The notes beneath the pieces were generated by a model. That model saw only the letters and a list, made by a program, of their open reading frames with translations. It did no database searches and had not been told where the DNA came from. A program made the translations under genes and the position numbers. Below, piece after piece: positions 38,131 to 50,159 of a stretch of 64,000 bases of DNA. Source of the stretch: Torreya grandis (Eukaryota > Streptophyta > Pinopsida > Cupressales > Taxaceae); contig JARHVA010000021.1 of the NCBI GenBank assembly GCA_037957365.1, forward strand, positions 7,420,001 through 7,484,000, given 5' to 3'. Numbering within the stretch: the first letter of the stretch is position 1; each line of letters begins with the position of its first letter.

Positions 38131-40016
38131 CATCCCTGTCAAAACTTAGAGAGGTAATTTTGGACCAAGGAAGAAAAATCATGAAGATAAAAGAGGGTGT
38201 CAATCTTGGACCGAAATTCCCTATTCATGCCCTAAAAGGGATAAGGAGCTTCTTCCAAGAATTTTAGAATGTATGGGCATCCATTGAAGAAGCTAACTAC
38301 CCACATGTTGAGAAGCAAGAAATGAAAGGGTGGGTATTGTCCATTGAAGAAGTTTTTGATCAAAGGGATAAAGAATATGTCAAGCTTGAACCAATTAGTT
38401 TACCTTCTCCTACCACTATACCCATTATCTCTCAAGAGTATGAAAATATCCCATCTTGGATCCTCTCCTATGACCCTAACTATTTCATGCCCTCTCTTGT
38501 GAAACCACCCTCTCCCACCTCATTCAAAAAGAAGAGAAGGTGACCAAGTCTTGAACATTCCCCTTGTGGAAATCAATTAAGGTGGGCACAAATAAGGAAA
38601 GGGAGGTGTTAGTTGAGGTAGTCTAAGAACTAGTCTAGGTAGAGGAATGGTTAGTTGTGCAAGAAATGAATCAAGCAACCATAGTTGAGCTCAATGAGCT
38701 TGGTGTACAAGAGTTTTGAGACCCTCTATCCTTAGTTTAAGATCCATTTAAAATATCATTCAAATTACTTAGCTAGAAGGATACCCTCCTAAGTTGCAAG
38801 CAAGGTGAACTTCTTCACCCTCCAACCATCTCCCTTATAAAAGAGGATCTTATTCTATAGAGGATAGAGGAGGAGCTTGTAGTCATAAGTGAGACTGAAG
38901 AAGATAAATCAAGTTTCTATGATAAAGATATCATGATAGGTATCTCGATTCATAAGGTGGAGCATGTTTCAACTTTCAGGGTGCAGTAACATGAATAGAA
39001 GAAATAATACAACCTTCATAGACCTAGTGTGGGGATCAAAATCAGCTCAAAAGGTGAAGAGCCTAAAGATTAATGTAAATACTTATGTTTGTATTTATTG
39101 AGTGAAATGGAATATCTTAATGATACAAACTTGCCTAAAGAGGATAATACACAAGGTGAACATGGGGTAGACCTTGAATAAACTACTGAAGGTCCATTCT
39201 ACATAGAGGAAGAAGAAGATCAAAACCATGTGCCTAAAGTTGGTCCATTTCAATATGGGGTGCCAATTGAGGATAGTCTTGATATGTTGGAGCTAGAGGA
39301 AAGCAGATTAGACCTTGAGCAAGAAAAATATGATGTTTTAGACCTTGGATGGTCAAATCAACCCTCATTTGTAGTTGAAGATAAAGATGAAATATTGAGT
39401 GAGGTTGATGAAGGGGACATATCAAGTACTCAAGTGATTCAATTTTATGAATATACTAGTGAAAAGCTTGAAGATTTATGGCAATGGTTCAATACCATAA
39501 CCAAAGAATTTGAAGAGGACAAAGAACATGTCCTTCTTCTAGAAAGCCATGAACATGATGCTTTAAGCATGAACAGTCATAGTTCATACAAGGGCAAGGT
39601 ATAAGAACATGGTGTTTTTAAACCATCAATTGAACCAAGTGCAGTTGCTCCAAAGATCCTAAATGATGTCTTCATACAAGACTTTCTCAAGAGTGGAGAG
39701 AAACATCAATCAAGTGCTCTTGCATTCTAACATGAACTAGGTTTGGAAGACTTGAATCAATATGTCTACATTGGAGACATGTTCATTCCACTCCATCCAC
39801 TTGGGAGCACACCAAAAGGATTGTCCATAAAGCTACCTGATTCACCAATTTTGGTACCTCTAAAACTAGGTATTTTTCATCTTAGTTTACTACAAGTGAA
39901 TGGTACAAGAAGTTTTCCTTTTGATCTAGGAGGACTAGTTTTGAAAGTGTTTTGTATATATTATATTAGTTTTTATGATTTTTATAAGTTACCTTACGCA
40001 CATTTTATTTAGTAGG
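38131..40016 (+). pseudogene. Unidentified acidic coding region of element C
   Basis: Two frames carry the signal. At 38131-38543 one frame reads GRKIMKIKEGVNLGPKFPIH to SPTSFKKKRR. From about 38770 to 40016 another frame carries most of the rest, including 39230-39604 (VGPFQYGVPIEDSLDMLELE, then very Glu/Asp-rich with FYEYTSEKLEDLWQWFN) and 39743-40012 (DLNQYVYIGDMFIPLHPLG, KLPDSPILVPLK). At least one frameshift lies near 38550-38770, and there are a few stops. The acidic 39300-39560 part is likely helical. No gag zinc knuckle, protease, YxDD or integrase motif is seen. The family is not recognised. It is not obviously similar to the frame in element A. Confidence 0.55.
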
Positions 40017-40243
40017 TTTAGTTTTTCTTTCTTTATTGTAAATGCCTGCATGCATTTGCCTTTGTTGTTTTATTTTGGGTCTTTATTGTTTTAAGAGAGT
40101 TCTAGAAATAATCAGCCTTGTACTAGTTTTTTAGACCAGTTCAGTTACAAAGACTTATGACTCCATACCCAATGGATTAGACAATGCACATGGTCATGAT
40201 TCTTTTGATAGACAAGCATGAAAGCCCTGTGACTCACCAAAGA

Positions 40244-42498
40244 TGTTGGCCATTTTTGGCCCACCTATGAAGCTCTTGCATGAGTTCATAGAAGTAGTAG
40301 ATCAAAGACTTTGAAACAGGTCTAAGTTTGTAAATGGAGGGATCTGAGTAGGTCCATATATGTAATAAGCATTCAATAATAAGAACTAGGTTATAAAAAC
40401 CTTAAGAATCCATAAAAACCTTGAAGGATTGATCAAAGAATCAATTTTTTAGGTTTTTAGACCAAACTATCACTAAGACATCATTGAGAAATGGACATAC
40501 CAGTCCAACTTATGCATTCTTTTTATCTTTCTCAAGAAGCCTCAAATGACCAAGAGATCAAGCAAAAATGTAGATATACATGTGAATAACATCTTATAAA
40601 AAATTTAGACATGCACAAGATTTCTAGCTCAAGTTACAAGATTTCAAAGTTGGACCTATGCAATAAGATGTTCACGCTAATGTCAACTTTAAGATAAAAT
40701 AAAACATATCTTTTTTAGCTTAAATTTAATGATCATGTGAATTTCAATGATGGTCACATGAATTTTAGTTGAAATCCTACAGATCATCAACTTTAAGCTC
40801 AAAAACTAGCCATTAGCTTTCAAATAGTGGGTCTCAACAAGATCAACGGTCCTCACTCGATCATAAATCTCAATCCAACAATGCAAGATAGGTCAAAGAG
40901 TCAGATAGCTCAAGATATCAACACATGGTATAATTTTATGAGTTTTTATAATAATAGTGAATCTTAAATATTAATTCATGTTTGCCAAGTGGTACCAGTG
41001 GGGACAAGGTTGATAATTCAAACGTGGATCTAAGGGCTCGCATTTATTCGTATCTAGAATATCTAATGGAGTGAATGAAGATCAAGGGGTAAATGAACCA
41101 AGTTGTATTTTTGATAGCTAATAAACATAAGGATTAAGCTAAGATAGTTTCAACTAAGTTTAATGAAACAACCTAACTTGAACAAAGTAAATAATATAAC
41201 ACAAGTTGGTAGAAATGCATAAAATTAAGCTCGAGCTCGATCTGAGTTGGACCAGAATGCATAAGCAAAGGACCAAACATTGCCATTCAGGCTTTGCAGA
41301 GATAAATTAGGTCTTTTATACCTAATAAAGACTAAATATTGGCCAATTAGTGGCTAAATAAGACCAAGCATTGAGTAGAATATAGAAGCTATAGGAAAAC
41401 CAATAGCCTTAAAATTGGTTTTCCTCCATAGTAAATCGAGGTCTAAGTTTCAATGTAGGAATGGATATGTGCATTTAATGAAAAGTGTCCCATGCCATAT
41501 TTTTGATAAGTATCCACCTAAAGAAGACATAATCAAAGCTCAGTCAGGTTTATGGATGTAAGTATTTTGTCCTTACACATAATCTAAAGTGGAAAGATGC
41601 AAAGAAGATCAAGGATAGAGATTTGGTTGTTGGTGAAGTATCCTGAGCATTTAATAAATTTCCATAGTGCTTAAGGGTCCCTTTACTCAGAGGCTAGTAT
41701 AAAAAAAGGTAGTATATCTAGTCCATGATGGATTACATCTTGATTAGACCAAATCATGATGGAGCATCCCTTGAAAGCTAACAGCATTTTAATTTTTCTC
41801 AAAACATGCTCCCTCTTCTCTCTCTCCCTTCTCTATATTATCCTATTCTTTTCATTTATAAAAGGGAAATTTTATATTTTTATCTTTATAAGAGACAGGG
41901 ATACTCTTTGGGATACTGCAAAGGATGCTTATCTTGATTAGGCTTGACCTTATCAAGTATTTGTAATAACTACCTCTTGATGCGATATGAGATTTTCTTT
42001 ACCTATCTCCTGCCTTAGATCTAGTTTGGTGAGCTATGCATGATGGCATTATGTGAAGGAGAATATTCCTCATCTATTGTCCTCTTTTATTTCCTTGTTT
42101 AGGTAGTTTTCAATGTTGTTTGCAGGCCTATATTAGTGTTTTACTCTGAACCTCTTCTATGAAATACTTATGCAAATTAGCTTGATCTTGAGGTTGTGTG
42201 AGCTAGTATTATCTTTGGTAGATCTAGTGTGGTTTCAAGCTTATGGGAATTTCCCCTTTTAATTTGGTGCATCACCTAGTTAGTTTTCTTGGGATCCCTT
42301 ATCCCCTTTCTAACCCTTTTCACTATGAAGCATTAGGATTAACACTAGTTTAGGTAAGCCTCAAAGAGGAAGTTGACCTACTTTGGAGGTTCAACCCTAA
42401 CATAGGCTACCCAAAACCTTGGTTTATTCCCATAGTTTTTCTCAAATTATAAAGGGCCTAAAGAACCCTCATCAAGGGTGAAAATTTGATCCATAACA
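40244..42498 (+). repeat. 3' LTR of element C
   Basis: 2,255 bp, starting TGTTGGCCATTTTTGG and ending AACA, followed by the right target-site copy AGTAC. Roughly one base in eight differs from the 5' LTR by eye. Confidence 0.9.
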
Positions 42499-44340
42499 AG
42501 TACATAGGAAAGTACTAGAGTTGTTAGTTAAAGGGATGACAAGGTAAAGTTTGATCCCATGTGCCATTCCAAAAATAATAGCACCAAATAAAAATGGAGA
42601 ATGATGAATCTGCATAGGCTATAGAGTGAACAATATGATAAATCAACTATAATTTCATTTCCTTGATTGGATAACTTGGTGAATTGCTTGAGTAGAGAAA
42701 TATACTTTAGAAAGATAGAATTGAACAGTGAGTTTGACCAAAATTAGATTATTTAAGGTAATGAAAACAATCCAAATTTTAAAAAAAATAAAGGGTTGTA
42801 TGATTACTTATGTTGTTTAAGTTATCCAATGCAACAAATACATTCATGAGACTCATGAAGAAATATTTTAAACCATTTATTAGTAATCATATAATTGGGT
42901 ATTTGGAATACATTATTATTTTCAGCATAACAAGAGAAGAACCCTTGGTGCACTTGAGTCAAGTGTTATAGAGGTTGAAGGTGGAAACGATTTTGGTAAA
43001 CTTGAAGAAGTTAAGTTTCATGAAATAATAGTTGGTATTCTTAGGCTTTGTGATTTCACATGATGGATTGAGAATGGATTTAGAAATTGTAAAATCCATT
43101 TTATATTGGTCATTACAAAAAAATAGGTTTGAAGAAAGAAGTTTCAATGGTCTAGAAGGATCCTAGAGTAACTTCATTATAAAATTAGTGCAATATGTAA
43201 ACCTATCACAAAGATGACAAGAGGTGATATAAAAGATTTAAGTTCAATAATTTTAATTGAAAATAGTTTCCAAATTCTGAACAATAATGTGGCAAGGTAT
43301 TGTATCTATTTCTCTTAAAAATCATCCTAGTATTATTTGGGGGTATCCTTGTTTATATCCATACCTAGGAAGATCATTTTATGCATTCGAAACAATCTAA
43401 TGGCTCCTTTCTAATAACTACTTATGCTCCAAATATTCAAACTATGATTTTGGCTAAAAATAAATTTAGTAATTGGGACACATCTTTTTTAAGGAAGGCA
43501 TTAAAATAGATCCCAAAAAATTTGAGGATATGAAAAATTGGCATAAACCAAAAACTCTCAAGAGTCATTATGGATTTTTGGTCCTCACAAGATATTATAT
43601 GAAGTTCATCCAGGGCTATTAGAAAATTGTAACTCTGTTGATAGTTATGTTGCAAAAATATGCCTATCAATGGTCAGATGTGGTAGAAATGTCCTTTAAA
43701 CTTTTCAAGCTAAAAATGTGTACTACACCAATTCTAGCTATGATTGACTTATCAAAACCCTTTGCCATCAACAATGATGATTCAAGGAATGACATTTGAT
43801 TTTCATAATGTAGGAAGGTTAACCCCTCATATTCATGAAAAATACACTTATAACCAAAAAATGCTTACTCCATATATGATAAATAAAATACAAGCCATCC
43901 TTCATGCTAATTAATTCTTAAAGCAAATAGTCTCTTCCCTTGAACAATAGAATTGGGTAAATAAACTGATAGGCTATGACTAAAAAATTACCTACAAGAA
44001 AGGTAGGGATAATATTGTTATGTATGTATCATCTCCTAAATTTGAAGAACATAAAAAAAATTGTGCATATTTTCTTTCCTCATTCTGGAGGGGGTACATA
44101 AGGTACATAAAAATGATCATAGGATTTATAAATTCAATAGCTTGTCTCAGTTGAATTACTCTTGAGATGGTCACTATTTACAATAGATAAATTATTTGGT
44201 AATGGTGCCCCACTTAGAACTATAATAAAAATACTATTGGAACTACACACCTCCCCATTAGCTATCCACTCAGGTTTTGTAAAAAATATGAAATGGTCCA
44301 CTAGAACTATTTGGGAGGGAGATAAAGATGCCATCAAATA
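42499..44340 (+). pseudogene. Gypsy RT-RNase H-integrase start (right part of split element)
   Basis: This continues the Gypsy broken at 35117. Right after the target site the frame reads KVLELLVKGMTR, then LIPCAIPKIIAPNKNGEW, IGYRVNNMINQ and ERIELNSEFDQ, matching 'VLELLDKG..RESLSPCAVP...PKKDG.WR...D.RAIN' of Gypsy reverse transcriptase. RNase H is seen near 43940-44020 (NWVNKLIGYD, ITYKKGRDNIV). From about 44195 FGNGAPLRTIIKILLE and SPLAIHSGFVKNMKWS match the H2C2 zinc-binding start of integrase ('H.SPLAGHPG..KT'). The element is lost after about 44340, where the truncated Copia LTR begins. It is dead: stops and frame breaks occur throughout. Confidence 0.82.
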
Positions 44341-44368
44341 GTTAGTGGTAGAAAGTGAGACTTGTCAA

Positions 44369-44592
44369 TGCAACAAATAAGGGAGGTTACAACCACTCGG
44401 GATAAACATGATCCCCTGATTCTCTTAACACCTTACCCACTTCTTCATAAAATGTGCCAAAAATGTGGGAAGTGGTTATCATACTCAAAAATATGCCCAA
44501 TAATTTGTGAAATAAAAAAAATTACTTGTTAAAATTTCCACAGTAATTTTATTTTTACCTTAGGGGTGTTGAAATGGGCTCCACATTAAATA
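44369..44592 (-). repeat. Truncated 3' LTR of the Copia element (U3 part only)
   Basis: Homologous to the outer third of the 5' LTR, sharing GGGAGGTTACAACCAC and CCTTAGGGGTGTTGAAA. Homology stops abruptly near 44369, so the TATA box, R and U5 are missing. Confidence 0.88.
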
Positions 44593-44593
44593 A

Positions 44594-45371
44594 TCTCCCA
44601 CTTGGAGTTTGTTTCTCCTTGAACAAAATTTAACACTCCTCCATGATTTTCATGAAGACCAACCAAAACTGAACATAACCTCAACTTCTCCAATGTGACT
44701 ACCTTGGTCATCATATCTGTAAGATTCTGATTCATATGTATCTTCTCTAGTTTCACCATGTTTTCCTTCAAAGTTGTCCTAATGAAATGATACCACAATT
44801 ATATATGCTTCATCTTTGAGTGGAAATCAGAGTTCTTGGTTAAATATATAGAACTTTGACTATTACTATGTAATCCCCCAACTTCTTGCTTATGCCCTAA
44901 CTCATTAAGTAACTATTTTAACCAAATCATCTCCTTGCTAGCCTCTGTAGCAACAACATACTTAGCCTCTATGGTTGATAAAGCCATAACATTCTATGTC
45001 TGAGAAATCCAACTAACCACTATATCCTTGATAGTAAATAAATAACCTATCATACTCCTTCTATCAACATCGTCATCCATATCCGAGTCCATATAACCAC
45101 ATAAAGTGGTGTTTGATCCATTAAAACACAATGTACCCATGGTTCCTCTCAAATATCAAAGAATTCACTTCACTGCTTGCCAGTGCTCATAACCTAGATT
45201 ACTCATGTACCTACTTACTACTCCCACTGCATGAGAAATATCTAGCCTAGTACAAACCATAGCATACATCAAGCTACCAACCACCAATGAGTAAGGTACT
45301 TTAGACATCTTTAGCTTTTCTTCTTCAATCTTGGGATAGTGCTCCTTTGATAATCTAAAATGGCCTACCAA
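44594..45371 (-). pseudogene. Copia RT end and RNase H
   Basis: At 45371-45165 the frame reads PYSLVVGSLMYAMVCTRLDI and SRYMSNLGYEHWQAVK, matching the Copia block 'PYASAVGSLMYAMVCTRPDI... RYMSNPG..HW.AVK' after reverse transcriptase. RNase H follows on the minus strand, ending in the 44798-44586 open segment with IHMNQNLTDMMTKVVTLEKL ('I.T..N.AD..TK..P..KF'). RNase H would remove the RNA strand after reverse transcription. Stops interrupt it. Confidence 0.85.
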
Positions 45372-45399
45372 AGGAGTCCCAAATGGCTTACCATTCTAC

Positions 45400-46440
45400 A
45401 TACTAAAGCTCTCTAAAAATTTATTCACATACTCTTCCTAGGATAAGATTAATTTCCTCTCCTTTTTATCCTAAATCATCCTCATACCAAGGATTTGCTT
45501 AGCTGCATCAAAATCCTTAATAGAAAAGGAATCACCAAGCTGCTTTTTGAGTACTTGAATTTGTTGCATGTTCTTTCCTACAACCAACATGTCATCGACA
45601 TACAAGCATAGGATAATATAAATACTATCCCCAAATCTCTTGACATACATGCAATGGTCAAAATAACACCTGGAGTAACCATGTTCCAACATAAAATTGT
45701 CAAACTTCTTATACCATTGTAGTGGATCTTGTTTCAGGGCATACAAGCTCTTCTTTAGCCTGCACTCCAATTTCTCCTTTCTTTTGAAATCATAACCCTA
45801 TGGCTACTCCATATATAATCACTCTTCCAAATCACCATGAAGGAATTTATTCTTCACATCTAATTGTTATAAGTGTAAATCCTCTACTACAACTATACCA
45901 AGCACTATTCTAATAGAAGCCATCTTAACAATAGGATAAAAAATCTCATCAAAATCAATACCTTTCTTCTATGAATACCCATTTACCACCAATCAGTCCT
46001 TATACCTTTTCCTTCCTCCATCCTCATCTTTGATTTTGTATACCCACTTTTTCTGCAATGCTCTCTTGCCCTTCGGTAGCTTCACCAAATCCCATGTCTA
46101 GTTCTCCAAGAGAGAACTATGTTCCTCTTCCATGGCTTGCTCCCACTTCTTCTTAACATTCACGTTCATTACTTCTTCAAAACATTATGGATCTCCACTA
46201 TTAGTAAGTAAGAAATAACTCAAAGATGGGAAAAAATGTTCTAGAGCTCTTTTCATCCTAGAAGACCTTCTTACTACAAGAGTTTGGGGTTCCTATGTAG
46301 GAGGTTCTTGAACTATCTTCTTGGACACCTTACCATTCATAATATCATCCAAAACTATGTATTATTTTAGTTCTTATTCCTGTAATTGATCCTTATACAT
46401 GAATTTTTCTTTAAAGACAACATCCTTAGACCAGAATATT
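45400..46440 (-). pseudogene. Copia reverse transcriptase
   Basis: The open segment 45770-45471 reads CRLKKSLYALKQDPLQWYKK, then YIILCLYVDDMLVVGKNM and IKDFDAAKQILGMRMI. YVDDM is the intact catalytic motif of Copia reverse transcriptase, and the flanking blocks are those of the plant family. Upstream parts (46440-45780) are recognisable but broken by stops and frameshifts. Confidence 0.88.
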
Positions 46441-46457
46441 TTATTGTCTCTAAGACT

Positions 46458-47690
46458 TCAAACCTGGAAACCAAAGTCATCTTCACCAAAACCAATAAAG
46501 GTGCATCTTTCAGACTTAGCCTCTAACTTGGTTTTATCTTTCTTGGCAACATAAACAAATGCCTCACATCCAAAAACTCTAAGAAAAAAATAATTAACTT
46601 TCTTACTAGACCAAGATTCCTCAAGTATACCTCCATCCAAAGGCACTAAAGGTCCTTTGTCAATCAGATATACCATTGTGATAATTGCTTCTACCTAAAA
46701 AATTAGGTTTAGCCCTTCATGCAACCTCATGCTCCTCGCATTCTCCATTATTATCTTGTTCATCCTCTCTAACACTCCATTCTCCTATGGCATCCCTGGA
46801 ACTATCCTTTGCCTATGAATTCTATTATATGACCAATAATCATCAAATTCTTTGCTACAATACTCACTTCCATTATTCGACCTGAGACATTTCAACTTGA
46901 GACCTATTTAATTCTCAACCAAAACTTTCCATCTCTTGAATTTTTCAAACATATCATATTTATTCTTATTGAAATAAACCCAAACTTTTATAGATGCAAC
47001 ATCAATAAATGTAACATAATAATTTAAACCACAAATAGAAGATATTAGAGCTATCCCTCATACATCTGAGTGAATCAACTCCAACTTGTTCTCCTTATTC
47101 ATAGGTTAAACCCTCAAGAACTTAACTCACTTCTTCTTCCTGTACACACAATCATCACATAAGTCCAAATCAACCTATTTCAATCTAGGCAACATGTTTT
47201 TCAAGATGTCTTTCTGGCTCATATGATCGACCCTGTAGTGCCAAAAGGTTTCATCTCCATCTGTAGTAACTAAATTCAGTGATCCACACTACTATTCAAA
47301 TACAAAGTGCCAATTTTGTTACCTCTCACAATCATAAGAGCACCCTTGGTAACTTTCCAAGAGTCTATTGTAAACAACACCAAAAAATGCTCACTATCTA
47401 ATTGCCCTACTGATATTAAATTCTACCTTAACTATGGGACATGTCTAACATCATTTACTATCCATGTTTTCCCATTCTAAAAATTCATCTAAACATAACC
47501 TTTCCTTAATATACTATATGGTTCATCATCACCAAGATAATAAACATGTCCAAAATCTCCTTGAACATAATCAGTTAAATGATGTCTATGGGGGGTGACA
47601 TGAAAAGAAGCCCCTGAATCTGATACCCAAGATTCAAAAAAATTATCCAAATAAAGAAGTAAAGCATCCTAACTAATAGTACCTATTGTC
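46458..47690 (-). pseudogene. Copia protease and integrase
   Basis: Near 47630-47590 the frame reads WVSDSGASFHVTPHR, an intact DSG aspartic protease site. Near 47380-47330 it reads VTKGALMIVRGNKIGTLY, the usual linker to the integrase zinc finger. Integrase core parts are broken. The open segment 46676-46458 reads KVNYFFLRVFGCEAFVYVAK, then KLEAKSERCTFIGFGEDDFG, the conserved block that follows the core. Integrase would insert the DNA copy. Confidence 0.85.
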
Positions 47691-47779
47691 ATATTTACCT
47701 CCTTGGTCTCCTCATGTTTGGTCTTTTTGTCCCAAAGTCCCCAACATTCCTTCTTTATGTGTCCAATTTTCCCATTGTG

Positions 47780-48530
47780 CCAACACACCATCTTGCTTTA
47801 GATATAGATCTTCCCTGACCCTTTGACTTTCCAAGATTTTCTTTTCTTCTATCCTTTTATCTCCCTCTAGTCTCCACCATCAAAGCATTACCTAAATATG
47901 ATTCCCCAGTTTTCTTCTTTTGCATTTCCTCACTAAGAATCACACCTATAACATCCTCAAACTTCAAACTTCCCTTAGCAGGGATGACATTACTCACAAC
48001 CATAACCAGGCTATCCCAACTATCAGGTAAGGAGCATAATATCAATAAAGCCTTATCTTTATCTTTAAATTTAATACCAACAAAAGTTAGCATACTCACA
48101 ACCATATTAAAATCATTCAAATGATCAATTATAGAACCATTTTCAGACATTTTCATATTAAATAATCTTTTCATCAAAAATATTTTATTAGAGGTAGAGG
48201 TTTTTTCATATAACTCCCCTAATTTATTCATCAAACCAAATGTGGTCATCTCCTCTAAAATATTGAAGGCAACCAAAGATGCAAGGCACAATTGTATGGT
48301 TCCCAGTGCTTTCCTATCGTGTAAATTCTAATATACCTGGTCCATACCTGAAGATTGGCCTACTTTCCCCATAAATGGGTGATGAAGATCTTTATAAAAT
48401 AAGTAATCCTCCATCTGTATCTTTCAAAAATCAAAATTCTGCCCATTGAGTTTTTCAACTCTAGATCTGACATAGCTCCCAGTCAAGCTAATATCTTTCC
48501 CTATTATTCACCACTTTAGCAAAACCACTA
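47780..48530 (-). pseudogene. Copia gag
   Basis: From the primer site inward the minus-strand frame reads LNGQNFDF, KIQMEDYLFYKDLH, DRKALGTIQLCLASLVAFNI, then the open segment 48291-47857 with LYEKTSTSNKIFLMKRLFNM, HLNDFNMVVSMLTFVGI, LPDSWDSLVMVVSN and a KFEDVIGVILSEEMQKK block. These are the consecutive motifs of the plant Copia gag family. A zinc-knuckle relic (CWHNGKIGHIKKECW) follows near 47790-47745. Gag forms the particle. Confidence 0.9.
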
Positions 48531-48534
48531 AAGC

Positions 48535-48548
48535 TAGCTCTGATACTA
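48535..48548 (-). other. Primer-binding site of the Copia element
   Basis: On the minus strand TAGTATCAGAGCTA matches the Met-tRNA site TGGTATCAGAGC at all but one base. It adjoins the inner end of the 5' LTR. Confidence 0.88.
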
Positions 48549-49197
48549 GTTTTTAGGAATAAGTGATTAATTATGAAGTAACATGTAACACAAAATTCAT
48601 TCCTTAAAATCATAGTAGTAGATACATATGAAAAAAAATTAGATCTAAGCAAATACACACATAACAATGATATAATGTGGTTCATCCAATGTGGGATACA
48701 TCCACCAAGAAGCTCTCTAAAATATTATAAACAATACTACAACACAACTCTCAGCAAGAAACCTCTCACAGAGATAACTTTATCCAGCTCGAATTCACAC
48801 TAGAATTCTTGAGATGCTAAGCTACACCTCAAACGCAATCACACCGATCGAAGAGAGAATACAAAGCTCAAAAATGAGATGCAAAATGCAATACTTAATG
48901 TGTTTCCCTCACTCCTATTTATAATTTCAAAAATCCATTGAAAAATGTGCCATACCATGGAGATAACTATATCCCCACCAAACAAGGGAGGTTACAACCA
49001 CCTGGGATAAACATAATCCTCTAATTCTCTCAACACCTTACCCAATTCTCCATAAAACGTGACACAAATGTGGGAAGTTGTTAGCATACTCAAAAATACA
49101 CCCCACCATTTGTAATAGTAAAAAAAATCAATGTTAAAATTGCCCTGGTAATTTTATTTTTACCTTAGGGGTGTTGAAACGGGCTCCACATTCAACA
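48549..49197 (-). repeat. 5' LTR of the Copia element
   Basis: About 649 bp. On the minus strand it begins TGTTGAATGTGGAGCCC at 49197 and carries a TATA box, TATAAATAG, at 48923-48915 about 270 bp in. Confidence 0.88.
48915..48923 (-). promoter_or_regulatory. TATA box in Copia 5' LTR
   Basis: TATAAATAG on the minus strand within the 5' LTR, in the usual place between U3 and R. The truncated 3' LTR lacks this part. Confidence 0.7.
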
Positions 49198-49204
49198 ATC
49201 TTAT

Positions 49205-49440
49205 TAAGGTGCTTTCTATATAAATTAAAATAAATTGTAACTTTGGAGATGTATATCATAATCTTCAGCAATAAGTGACAATCTTTTTTCATGCATTTGA
49301 AAAAGTTCAAGAGTTGCCTTGTATAAATACTATGGGTTATCAAGAAAGGAAGCTTTGGCATGTTAGTGATATGGAGGTATATGAATTAAGTGGTAACTAA
49401 GGAAGATTTGGCATGCAAAAGTATCAAAAGATATACCTTA
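49205..49440 (+). pseudogene. Unidentified decayed frame
   Basis: A plus-strand frame just outside the Copia LTR reads TIFFHAFEKVQELPCINTMG and KLWHVSDMEVYELSG with few stops. The words look like protein, but I cannot name a family. It may be more of the host element into which the Copia inserted. Confidence 0.25.
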
Positions 49441-49595
49441 TATGATAGATTGTATATTTAATATGTTTGTTTTTTATTTTGTTTCCTTTTTTTTATATTA
49501 TGAATAGTAGTATTTATTTGTATCTTTTTAGCATTATTTATGTAAGACATTTTTTCCATATTAATGCATAAGATTTTCTTTTTTTTCTTTTCATT

Positions 49596-49596
<1 letters not shown>

Positions 49597-49655
<59 letters not shown>
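49597..49655. repeat. (AT)n microsatellite
   Basis: About 28 near-perfect AT units. Confidence 0.95.
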
Positions 49656-49659
<4 letters not shown>

Positions 49660-50139
49660 TAATGTATATTTATGTCAAAGGAATTCTATTTGAAAAAGTA
49701 TCTGTAGATTCATCTCACGCTAGGTTATATTCCTTATTTACGCCCACAAAATCTAAATTTTTTAATACCTATCATGGAATTCTATGCTTGGGAATGTAGA
49801 GAGGTGTTATCTATTTCTTGGTTTCCAAAGTGGGCAGTTTTATGTAGTTTTCAATGACTAATAATTACAACATGCTAGTCTTCCAAGCGCCCAAACAAGA
49901 CCAAGGTCAAATGAAGTGTGGCCTCATGACCAAAACAAATAGCATGGACCATTCTATTTAATGATTCATCATTTTTAATTATGCATGCATGTGGGATAAA
50001 GATATTGGATACCCAAATTTAGTCAGTCATAAAAGAGGTGAGGAGAGATAGCTAGTCGTGAAAGGATTGGAGGGATCCAAGAATATAGCTTCAAGAAACT
50101 ATGGTAGAAGAATAATGTAATAGCATATGAAACTAGTCT
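49656..50139. other. Spacer, nothing recognised
   Basis: Ordinary AT-rich sequence without a recognised gene or repeat. Confidence 0.5.
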
Positions 50140-50159
50140 GTGGAAGTGAATAAGATTAC

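Larger units (their letters stand above)
35118..42498 (+). mobile_element. Element C: non-autonomous LTR element nested in Gypsy RT
   Basis: LTRs 35118-37387 and 40244-42498 (2,270 and 2,255 bp) both start TGTTGGCCATTTTT, and the 3' copy ends AACA. Flanks are AGTAT (35113-35117) and AGTAC (42499-42503), a 5-bp target duplication with one mismatch. The sequence on either side is the two halves of one Gypsy reverse transcriptase, which independently proves the insertion. The 2.86-kb interior holds an unidentified, frame-shifted acidic coding region and no recognisable pol. I could not find a Met-type primer site after the 5' LTR or a clear polypurine tract, so the priming tRNA is unknown. It must be younger than the Gypsy it split. 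Confidence 0.9.
44369..49197 (-). mobile_element. Decayed Ty1/Copia element with all domains
   Basis: A minus-strand Copia. The 5' LTR is 48549-49197; the 3' LTR is represented only by 44369-44592. Gag, protease, integrase, reverse transcriptase and RNase H follow in Copia order. A primer-binding site (TAGTATCAGAGCT on the minus strand) adjoins the 5' LTR, and a purine tract CCAAGTGGGAGA (minus strand, 44594-44605) adjoins the 3' LTR. Internal stops are numerous, so it cannot move. With the 3' LTR cut, no target duplication can be scored. It sits against the integrase region of the 33-kb Gypsy. Confidence 0.93.
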
